A stretch of DNA of 64,000 nt, from the NCBI GenBank assembly GCA_023473545.1, contig JAMCXO010000002.1, positions 1 through 64,000 on the forward strand, given 5' to 3'. This DNA comes from JAMCTM01 sp023473545 (GTDB lineage: Bacteria > Patescibacteriota > Microgenomatia > Levybacterales > UBA12049). The notes under the pieces are model-generated. The model was not told where the DNA came from and did not search any database. It saw only the letters and a program-made list of their open reading frames with translations. The position numbers were made by a program, and so were the translations under genes. Shown piece by piece: positions 58,311 through 64,000 of this stretch; the stretch's first letter is position 1, and each line of letters starts with the position of its first letter.

Positions 58311-59897
58311 TTAAAAGGATGAAAGCTCTTCCCGTTTTGTGCGCAAAAACAAAAACCACTGCTCAAAGAATGAAAACAAACCCTTAAAAGGGGCTTCTAT
58401 TAAGAAATCAAAGACAAAAAGAACAATACTTATCTGCGATACTCCCTCTGTTAAATTTCGGCCAACCCGAACTATAGGCATAAAGAAAAAATCAATAAGG
58501 GGCGTTAAAAGACTTTGTTTCTCCAAAACATTATACATATTCGCGGTTAAGATTATTCTGTAAGACAAAAAAGATACCACTGCTAAAAAAAGAAGGAATA
58601 CTCCTTGGCTCACAATATTAAAATGAAGCTTGGTCAAGATAAAAACTATTGCCCCAAAAGAAACAAAGAAGGCCAGAAACCATAAAAATGTAAAAACAAT
58701 GTTTAATAAGGGCTGTTTTTGGTCTTTTCTTCCTTTAATAACCAAAGGGTCGCCAAGAACTGGACTATCTTCATATAAAACTTCTTCTATAATCTTTAGT
58801 ATTGCCCTAGAATTGTCATCTGCCGGAATACGGATAGAGACCCCAACCAACACCATAAGAAAAGACGGCATGGCAATGTTCAAAAGCATAGACCCTAGAA
58901 AAACTTGTCCGTAGAAAATCCTTTCATAGGTTGACTCTACTAAAATCGCGATTAGGGCCTTTGTTAAAAGAACAAAGGTAACGCTTCTCACAACCGCCCG
59001 TCTAACCTTGGAGGCAATCCCTTGATATCTTACCCTACAAAGGCCAAAGATTACCTGCTTCAATAAACTCGTATCTCCTACCAAAACCCTAATATTCCCT
59101 CTTTGGGTAGAAAGCGCATCCTCTAAAATCAGAAAGGGAGGGGTTCTTCTTTTGATATAAGAATAAATACTATCTTTAGCCGGATAGTAAATCTGCCTAT
59201 TTATTTCTTTATATCCTGCCATAAAGTTGGCGGCAATCTTTTCAAGATTATCTTTTGTCCGTTCTCCAAAAAACTGTCTAAATAATTGATATCTTAAAAA
59301 AGCAATATCGTCTCTGTTGAATGCTTTTCTAATTGCCAAAAGAACCTGGGCGTCCCTTGTTTCGGTTGTTTCATCCAAAAGAGTAACATGATATCTCAAA
59401 ATTTGAAACATAAAACTTGCCATAATTTCCCTTTCGGTATTGGGGTTTACAATATGGGCAATGTCTGAGGAGACAAGCTGATAAATCCATTCGTTTATTG
59501 TTCTTTCCCGTAGTATTTCTTTTTTAATAAGAGACTGCCTAAGGGTCAAATAATAATTGATTGATTGATTAACCTCCTCTACGATTTTACCGCCTATCTG
59601 GCCATCGGGGATATAACGCGCCCATAGTAATTCGCGAAGCAAGGGTTCTGCTATGCTACTAGGATTTCCTCCGAGAAGAAGACGTCTTTTAAGGATTCTT
59701 TCAATAGCCGATCTTAGAATAACCTCCTCTTCTCTATACTCCATGACATTGCGAAGTTTTTCGTATAAATAGGCTATTTGGGAAACAATGGGGTTTACTT
59801 TAAGCTTTGTTTCGTTATCGTGCGGCTCTTCTCTTTCAAAAGCAGAAATAAGTACATTTGCCAATCTCGCAAGGGGCTTGGTATCTTCTGTCGCCAT
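58311..59897 (-). CDS. Membrane protein of unknown function
   Basis: 528 residues, no family recognised. The first 300 residues are helical and soluble (ILRSAIERILKRRLLLGGNP, QVLLAIRKAFNRDDIAFLRY). The second half has about six membrane helices in pairs (SVTFVLLTKALIAILVEST, MPSFLMVLVGVSIRI, FTFLWFLAFFVSFGAIVFIL). The Arg-rich linker before the helices suggests the N-terminal part is cytoplasmic. It has a promoter of its own and stands alone. Confidence 0.75.
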   Translation of the reverse strand: MATEDTKPLARLANVLISAFEREEPHDNETKLKVNPIVSQIAYLYEKLRNVMEYREEEVILRSAIERILKRRLLLGGNPSSIAEPLLRELLWARYIPDGQIGGKIVEEVNQSINYYLTLRQSLIKKEILRERTINEWIYQLVSSDIAHIVNPNTEREIMASFMFQILRYHVTLLDETTETRDAQVLLAIRKAFNRDDIAFLRYQLFRQFFGERTKDNLEKIAANFMAGYKEINRQIYYPAKDSIYSYIKRRTPPFLILEDALSTQRGNIRVLVGDTSLLKQVIFGLCRVRYQGIASKVRRAVVRSVTFVLLTKALIAILVESTYERIFYGQVFLGSMLLNIAMPSFLMVLVGVSIRIPADDNSRAILKIIEEVLYEDSPVLGDPLVIKGRKDQKQPLLNIVFTFLWFLAFFVSFGAIVFILTKLHFNIVSQGVFLLFLAVVSFLSYRIILTANMYNVLEKQSLLTPLIDFFFMPIVRVGRNLTEGVSQISIVLFVFDFLIEAPFKGLFSFFEQWFLFLRTKREELSSF

Positions 59898-59904
59898 GGG
59901 GGTT

Positions 59905-59910
59905 ATTATA
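59905..59910 (-). promoter_or_regulatory. -10 box of the 528-residue membrane protein gene
   Basis: Perfect TATAAT on the minus strand ending 7 nt before the ATG; leaderless start predicted. It sits in the 24-nt gap after the DoxX gene. Confidence 0.55.
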
Positions 59911-59921
59911 TACTAAGATCT

Positions 59922-60497
59922 TTAACCTTGCAGAGCCTCTGCTTCTTCTTTAGAGAATTCCTTCTTTTTGCCAATACCTGCTAACGGCAGGATAAATCTA
60001 TCCAGCCCCCACCATCCGGCGGTTCTTGAGGCAAAAATTAAGAGAAGCTCCAAGACAAAGAGTATCGGGTTGGTGCTGACAGTACCTGCCAAAAGATAAT
60101 TCATATTCATAAACGCACCAAAAAAAGCCGCAATGCCCGTAAAGATTCCCAAGATAAGGGCTATCCCAACTAAAACTTCTCCATAGGATACCAAATAGGA
60201 AAAAATTGTAAGATTATGCATCACCAGTCCTGTTAGAAATTGCGCATACCAACCCTGTACCTGTGGATGCGCTCCCCCTGTCTTGGCTAGAGCACCAACA
60301 AGAAAACCATGCAAGGCAACTCCTGTCTTAGAGCCGACCCAGACAGGACTCTGAACTTTTTCTATCCCCGCCGAGAGCCATTCCCAGCCGACATAAAGCC
60401 TGACTATAGCCCAAAACCAGGCAAAGGACATATTAGCAAATAAAAACCTGGACAATCCGGACTCGGGTATCTCTGTTGCGTTAGGTTTTTTATCCAT
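59922..60497 (-). CDS. DoxX-family membrane protein
   Basis: 191 residues with four membrane helices. WFWAIVRLYVGWEWLSAGIEK is the DoxX entry motif, and GEVLVGIALILGIFTGIAAF and AGWWGLDRFILPL complete the pattern. DoxX-type proteins are linked to quinone-dependent sulfur or redox chemistry, but the role in CPR is open. AAGGAAG precedes the ATG. It follows a 40-residue membrane peptide in one operon. Confidence 0.88.
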   Translation of the reverse strand: MDKKPNATEIPESGLSRFLFANMSFAWFWAIVRLYVGWEWLSAGIEKVQSPVWVGSKTGVALHGFLVGALAKTGGAHPQVQGWYAQFLTGLVMHNLTIFSYLVSYGEVLVGIALILGIFTGIAAFFGAFMNMNYLLAGTVSTNPILFVLELLLIFASRTAGWWGLDRFILPLAGIGKKKEFSKEEAEALQG

Positions 60498-60513
60498 CTT
60501 GAGAACTTCCTTG

Positions 60514-60636
60514 CTATTTTTCTTTCTCTATCTTTTTCCAAAGCCAGACACCAAGAAGTATTAAGTCAACCAGAATAATTATCTGAAAAATTAATCCTGT
60601 TAATAAACCTGCTCCGTTTCCCCATCCCCACATCAT
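60514..60636 (-). CDS. Small Gly/Trp-rich membrane peptide
   Basis: 40 residues: MMWGWGNGAGLLTGLIFQ then one membrane helix and a basic end (WLWKKIEKEK). A good ribosome site (AAGGGTGAT) lies upstream, and its stop is 16 nt before the DoxX ATG. Similar short WGWG-type peptides occur with SHOCT-like proteins; its job is unknown. Confidence 0.65.
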   Translation of the reverse strand: MMWGWGNGAGLLTGLIFQIIILVDLILLGVWLWKKIEKEK

Positions 60637-60654
60637 ATTTATCACCCTTTTTAC

Positions 60655-60683
60655 AGTATTTCCTATATAGAAGGGTTTGTCAA
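60655..60683 (-). promoter_or_regulatory. promoter of the small peptide-DoxX operon
   Basis: On the minus strand TTGACA (60678-60683), 17 nt, AATACT (60655-60660). This mRNA has a short leader of about 10-15 nt with a ribosome site. Confidence 0.55.
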
Positions 60684-60731
60684 TATACAGATCGTGTTTT
60701 GACGGGGGCGAAGACTACTTCCTGCCCGGAA

Positions 60732-61094
60732 TTATTGAGAGAAAGAAGAAGTATCCTGACTGTTCCGGGTAATCCCGGTTGATATTTGCGACATATCGGT
60801 TGAGTCAAGCGTTTGCATTGCCTCATTAAGATTCTGCTTGGTATTTATGGGTTGTGGGGTTACCTGTTGAATTTGATTTTGTAGAGCTTGCTGGGTTTGC
60901 CCTCGCGGTGTTTGCACTGGCTGATACTGTCTAATTTGCCCCCGAGGTTGCGCGGTTCCAGTCTGTTTGCCTACCATCACCATAACTATCACAAAAAGAA
61001 TCGCTACTGTCCCAAGAGAAAAGGCAATTATTGTATATAAGCCCTTGTGGCTGTGCACTTCTGTTGGTATGGTTGATTGTATTTGTTCGTCCAT
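60732..61094 (-). CDS. Hypothetical single-helix membrane protein
   Basis: 120 residues. One membrane helix (GLYTIIAFSLGTVAILFVIV) near residues 18-41 separates a short inside part from a Gln/Thr-rich low-complexity outside part (QTQQALQNQIQQVTPQP). No family recognised. It starts 2 nt after the preceding secreted-protein gene, so both form one operon, perhaps a surface pair. Confidence 0.65.
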   Translation of the reverse strand: MDEQIQSTIPTEVHSHKGLYTIIAFSLGTVAILFVIVMVMVGKQTGTAQPRGQIRQYQPVQTPRGQTQQALQNQIQQVTPQPINTKQNLNEAMQTLDSTDMSQISTGITRNSQDTSSFSQ

Positions 61095-61096
61095 AG

Positions 61097-61864
61097 TTAT
61101 GGTGTTAATGTCACGCTTGGCGTAACTCCCGATGTTTCAGCTGGACTACTTGACGATGTTGCGCTCGGCGCTCCATTTGAATTTATGCTCGGCAGCGTTC
61201 TGACTGCGACAATAAGGTTTTTAATGGAGGTTCTATAATCTTCCAATCCTTTAAGCACTGCCTGCATGTCTGTTCTGTACTGGGTCATTAATGCCCCCGG
61301 ATTATTGCCGGTACAGGAAAAGCCGGTTACATCAGATTGGGCCGCTACAACTAACGGCGTAAGAGTGTTTTCTCTGGTGGCAATATCCGCAACAAGAGAA
61401 TCATAGGACGGAAGGGTTGTTCCTGAGGGAACAACCTTTGTCAGATAATACCGCTCAACTCCTTGAGCGATTGACGTAAAGGTTTTCTCCATTTGCGTTG
61501 CTAAACCAACCAGATGTGTTGAACGATGAACAAGCACCTTCTCAATACGCTGGCATGCTTGAAGTCTTCTTCCCTGTAAATGATTTTGCGCAAAGGCAGG
61601 CACATGAACTACGGCCTGCTGCTGCATGCTGTCTGACTGTTGAAGCGGTTGGCCATTTTGGCCTGCCGGCGCGGAGGCTGCTTGTCCTTCCTGTTGAGAC
61701 CTATATCCGTCTCCCTGGCTATTTGGTCTATTAAAACCGGGATTAGCGTAACCTACGCCTTGGGGCCTACCAAAGGCTAAAACTTGATTTACAAATATAA
61801 AAACAGGGATAAGAAAAAGAAGGATTGGAATATATAAGAAGCGCTTATAAAAGAACTCTCTCAT
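61097..61864 (-). CDS. Hypothetical secreted or anchored protein
   Basis: 255 residues. A signal-like helix (RFLYIPILLFLIPVFIFVNQ) ends in VLAFGRP, so it may be cleaved or stay as anchor. A Gln/Gly-rich region follows, then a helical domain (ACQRIEKVLVHRSTHLVGLA, YRTDMQAVLKGLEDYRTSI) with two or three Cys, and a Ser/Thr-rich tail. No family recognised. The start at 61864 is chosen from the promoter just upstream. Confidence 0.7.
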   Translation of the reverse strand: MREFFYKRFLYIPILLFLIPVFIFVNQVLAFGRPQGVGYANPGFNRPNSQGDGYRSQQEGQAASAPAGQNGQPLQQSDSMQQQAVVHVPAFAQNHLQGRRLQACQRIEKVLVHRSTHLVGLATQMEKTFTSIAQGVERYYLTKVVPSGTTLPSYDSLVADIATRENTLTPLVVAAQSDVTGFSCTGNNPGALMTQYRTDMQAVLKGLEDYRTSIKNLIVAVRTLPSINSNGAPSATSSSSPAETSGVTPSVTLTP

Positions 61865-61870
61865 GTATTT

Positions 61871-61899
61871 AGCATACAATGCCAATCATTCGGTGTCAA
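61871..61899 (-). promoter_or_regulatory. promoter of the secreted-protein pair
   Basis: On the minus strand TTGACA (61894-61899), 17 nt, TATGCT (61871-61876), ending 6 nt before ATG 61864; leaderless. It excludes the longer reading from 61885. Confidence 0.6.
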
Positions 61900-61907
61900 G
61901 CTTTTCG

Positions 61908-64000
61908 TCAAAAAATCTTGAATATCTTAGTTTGGCCTTTTTCAAAAACAATCTTTCCCAATTTATAAAATTTATTCTCGTTAAGATTGGGGTATTTCTG
62001 TCTCTCTAAATCTCCGATGAAAATATATTTTATATTATATTTCTTAAGAAGGCTTTTGGTTAGTTTTAAATTATTCTCCTCATATAAATTCTTTACATCC
62101 GGTATTCTTGCAGCAGGAATATTGTAGGTTCCCCGCCATAACCATTCGTGAACAGTCCAGCCCAAAACAGTGGGAATGCCCGTGTTTGCCGAAACCCTGG
62201 CGTAATCGGTATACGAATCCCCTTGGGCCTCCAAGATTACCGGCTGTCCCTTAACATGCGCATTTAACCACTGTATAGCCTCATAATCACTGGGGTAAAG
62301 ATCTTTAAGATAGGCTGTTCCATTTAAACCATGATAGGTCTTAAGATTATCATAATAAGAATTTATGGCAAAATAAGGATAGATTGATACCAAAAATAGA
62401 CCGATGCCTCCTATAAGTATTGCCGCTAATTGCCAGTAATTTACTCTTTTCTTTAGGCCTTCTTTAAAATCGGAAATTATTCTTGTTATGGCATAGGCAG
62501 AGGCTATCGAAAGCATAATAAAGGCCTGATAAACAAGTTTAAACATGGTATTTGCCCTAAAATAGGTTGTATAAATATCTTTCAGATAAAAAAATTCAGG
62601 CGCAATAATAAGAACGCTTGAAAAAAGAATTAAAATTAAAACAAAAAGATCAGAAGGGGGAAAATTTTTAATTCTAAACTTAAAATTTTCAATCAAATTC
62701 AAATGATTAAATTTTAATTCTTTAAAAACTTTTGAGTTTTGATTTTTGATTTTAACAATAATAAACAAAGCCGCCCAAAAATAGAAAAAGCCGTATAAAA
62801 TAAATAATTGCCAGACAGGAGAAGTCTGGCAGTAATTTTTTTCGAAAAGAAAGGGCCCTATTTTGCCGATTTTTGTTAAAAAATGGGGGGCACAGTTAAT
62901 GCCGATACCGGAAACAAAGGGTTTAAAATTGACATTGAAAGGCAAAGAAAAAATAAAAAAGCAAATAGCAATCAGCAGCAAATAAATAATAAATGTGTAA
63001 ATCTTTGATTTTAAATTTCTAATTTTAAATGAGTCCATAATTCTTAATTCATAATTCTTAATTCGTGGGGGTTCGGAAGAAGGATCTATTAAGATAAGAT
63101 ACCCCAAAACTAAAAAGGCAAGAAGAAAGTAGATCAACCCGTCCCAGGCATTTGTCATATACATCACCGCTAATAAAAAGCTTATTAGGGGAATTTGTAG
63201 TCTTAAATTTCTAATTTTTAATGGATGCTCAAGGTTTAAGTTTTTAAATAACGACAGTAAAACGGCAATTATCAAAAGCACAAATGGAACATCTAAAACA
63301 TGTCCATGAAGATCCGAGACCACAAAAGAATAAATAGGAAATTCATGAATCGTGTGGTAAATAAACCGGGTCGCGTTAGGATACCAGTAATTATTCGGGA
63401 AGGTAAAAGGAGAAAACGGCATTTGCCAAAAAGGAAGAGGATTGTTCGAATTATAGCCCGAAAAGAAAGAGTATATTGTTTGGAGATTTCCTGCAAAAGA
63501 AACTAAAAACGCAGTTAGCAATCCCCCCATTACAACTTTTGAATTTTGAGTTGTGTTTTTAAGTTTACTAATCAAGTTGGCGCCAATCGAAAATGACTCC
63601 ATAAACGTCAAGGCAAATAAAGTAGCAATCATTAAATTAAAAGTAATATTGGAAGGTATGTTTGAAATTTTGGTTAATACCGCTGTTACTAAATGTCCAA
63701 AATAATAATAATTTATGGGAAGAGGCGTAAACCACATATCTTTTGGCGGGAAATAGGTGCTTCGTAAAATTGAATTAAGAAAACCAAAATCCATGAATTT
63801 TTCAAGTCCATGGATATCCGGCTGATGGGCTCTGATATAAACCCAAAATAAAAAAGAGGCTAAAAATAAAATTTCCTCCAGTAAATAAATCGGCCGGTTT
63901 TTTTTATAAATCACAAAGTAATCTTCTTTTTTCATAATTAAAAAATTGATAATCGCGAAAAAGGAAAGGAGCATAATAAGACTGGGTTTATTAAAGGCAA
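61908..64000 (-). CDS. DUF2298/Chlor_Arch_YYY membrane protein (partial, N-terminus outside window)
   Basis: Frame open to the window edge, at least 697 residues. Many membrane helices; marks of the family are YFPPKDMWFTPLPINYYYFG, MTNAWDGLIYFLLAF, YFRANTMFKLVYQAF and a C-terminal extracellular part with YPSDYEAIQWLNAHVKGQP and LGWTVHEWLWRG. This is a GT-C-like membrane protein of unknown chemistry, known from Chloroflexi and archaea. The ATG at 63974 is internal to a longer hydrophobic frame, so the real start is further right. Four heptanucleotide arrays lie inside. Confidence 0.85.
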   Translation of the reverse strand, partial: AFNKPSLIMLLSFFAIINFLIMKKEDYFVIYKKNRPIYLLEEILFLASFLFWVYIRAHQPDIHGLEKFMDFGFLNSILRSTYFPPKDMWFTPLPINYYYFGHLVTAVLTKISNIPSNITFNLMIATLFALTFMESFSIGANLISKLKNTTQNSKVVMGGLLTAFLVSFAGNLQTIYSFFSGYNSNNPLPFWQMPFSPFTFPNNYWYPNATRFIYHTIHEFPIYSFVVSDLHGHVLDVPFVLLIIAVLLSLFKNLNLEHPLKIRNLRLQIPLISFLLAVMYMTNAWDGLIYFLLAFLVLGYLILIDPSSEPPRIKNYELRIMDSFKIRNLKSKIYTFIIYLLLIAICFFIFSLPFNVNFKPFVSGIGINCAPHFLTKIGKIGPFLFEKNYCQTSPVWQLFILYGFFYFWAALFIIVKIKNQNSKVFKELKFNHLNLIENFKFRIKNFPPSDLFVLILILFSSVLIIAPEFFYLKDIYTTYFRANTMFKLVYQAFIMLSIASAYAITRIISDFKEGLKKRVNYWQLAAILIGGIGLFLVSIYPYFAINSYYDNLKTYHGLNGTAYLKDLYPSDYEAIQWLNAHVKGQPVILEAQGDSYTDYARVSANTGIPTVLGWTVHEWLWRGTYNIPAARIPDVKNLYEENNLKLTKSLLKKYNIKYIFIGDLERQKYPNLNENKFYKLGKIVFEKGQTKIFKIF
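62662..62752. repeat. 13-unit heptanucleotide array in the DUF2298 gene
   Basis: 91 nt in 7-nt register, from AAATTTT, TAATTCT, AAACTTA to TTGAGTT, TTGATTT, TTGATTT. Encodes KIKNQNSKVFKELKF and ENFKFRIKNF in a loop between membrane helices. Confidence 0.7.
63004..63066. repeat. bipartite heptanucleotide array in the DUF2298 gene (9 units)
   Basis: TTTGATT, TTAAATT, TCTAATT, TTAAATG, central AGTCCAT, then AATTCTT, AATTCAT, AATTCTT, AATTCGT. Encodes RIKNYELRIMDSFKIRNLKS. Confidence 0.75.
63193..63248. repeat. heptanucleotide array in the DUF2298 gene (8 units)
   Basis: ATTTGTA, GTCTTAA, ATTTCTA, ATTTTTA, ATGGATG, CTCAAGG, TTTAAGT, TTTTAAA. Encodes LEHPLKIRNLRLQ. Confidence 0.55.
63535..63562. 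repeat. short heptanucleotide array in the DUF2298 gene (4 units)
   Basis: ACTTTTG, AATTTTG, AGTTGTG, TTTTTAA. Encodes KNTTQNSKV between two membrane helices. Confidence 0.5.

Noticed and set aside
1..64000. CRISPR array
   Set aside because: No direct repeats of 23-40 nt with spacers of even length; the tandem arrays have a 7-nt period without spacers, and no cas genes are seen.

Overview
This 64 kb window looks like a chromosome segment of a Candidate Phyla Radiation (Patescibacteria) bacterium, most likely of the Microgenomates type. The signs are a moderately A/T-rich genome, minimal versions of universal proteins (AlaRS without its C-terminal domain, IF-2 starting at the G domain), a Chlor_Arch_YYY/DUF2298 membrane protein, a sortase with MltG and RodZ-like envelope genes, and many small membrane proteins of no known family. 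Genes ending in TGA show that UGA is a stop, so this is not a UGA-recoding lineage. No rRNA and no CRISPR array were seen; one tRNA (Asn, GUU) is present.

Layout. 0-7.8 kb: rpoB-rpoC-rpsL-rpsG, leftward, with a leader that may contain an attenuator. 8-14.8 kb: alaS, an actin-fold/baseplate-J-like membrane protein, a sortase, mltG and a Crp/Fnr regulator, rightward. 14.8-23.7 kb: leftward information and envelope block (rpsO-pnp, a Lon-like ATPase without protease, rnj, ftsK, rodZ-like, two small membrane proteins). 23.8-28.9 kb: a DsbA-like protein whose two halves are in swapped order, then leftward sodN-sodX, a methyltransferase, an EndoQ-like nuclease, pth and acyP. 28.9-36.9 kb: an integrated element beside tRNA-Asn, with a large serine recombinase, a fused nuclease-methyltransferase plus specificity subunit, an excisionase-like HTH, a phage G2P-like replication initiator, a SpoVG-like protein and an unknown 482-residue protein. 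36.9-40.7 kb: a more A/T-rich accessory stretch with a Fic gene under a symmetric operator, gene remnants, small membrane proteins, a P-loop kinase and an HEETH protein. 40.7-64 kb: core-like genes (GH15-like enzyme, tpiA-LCP-nusA-infB-degenerate nrnA, uvrD-femAB-TMTC-like, ATP-dependent DNA ligase, second Fic, nnrD, trxA-trxB, DoxX, DUF2298).

Three signals run across the window. (1) At about twenty gene starts a good -10 box, often an extended TGn-TATAAT and sometimes with TTGACA 16-18 bp upstream, ends only 6-10 nt before the start codon, which predicts leaderless or nearly leaderless mRNAs. This also settles several start choices. (2) Short tandem arrays with a strict 7-nt period are embedded in frame inside conserved core genes (pth, endoQ, tpiA three times, femAB, ligase twice, nnrD, trxB, DUF2298 four times). 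They encode K/N/Q/S/I-rich peptides, and I saw none in the integrated element. (3) Several conserved proteins are reshaped: a circularly permuted DsbA-like protein, a Lon ATPase without protease, a DHH phosphoesterase without its catalytic histidines, and a minimal AlaRS.

How the genes work together. The core blocks cover transcription and translation, RNA decay (PNPase, RNase J), cell division and envelope shape (FtsK, RodZ-like, MltG, sortase, LCP, FemAB), redox defence (Ni-SOD with its maturation protease, TrxA/TrxB, DsbA-like) and repair (UvrD, EndoQ-like, ligase). The accessory region is a plasmid- or phage-like integrant carrying restriction-modification.
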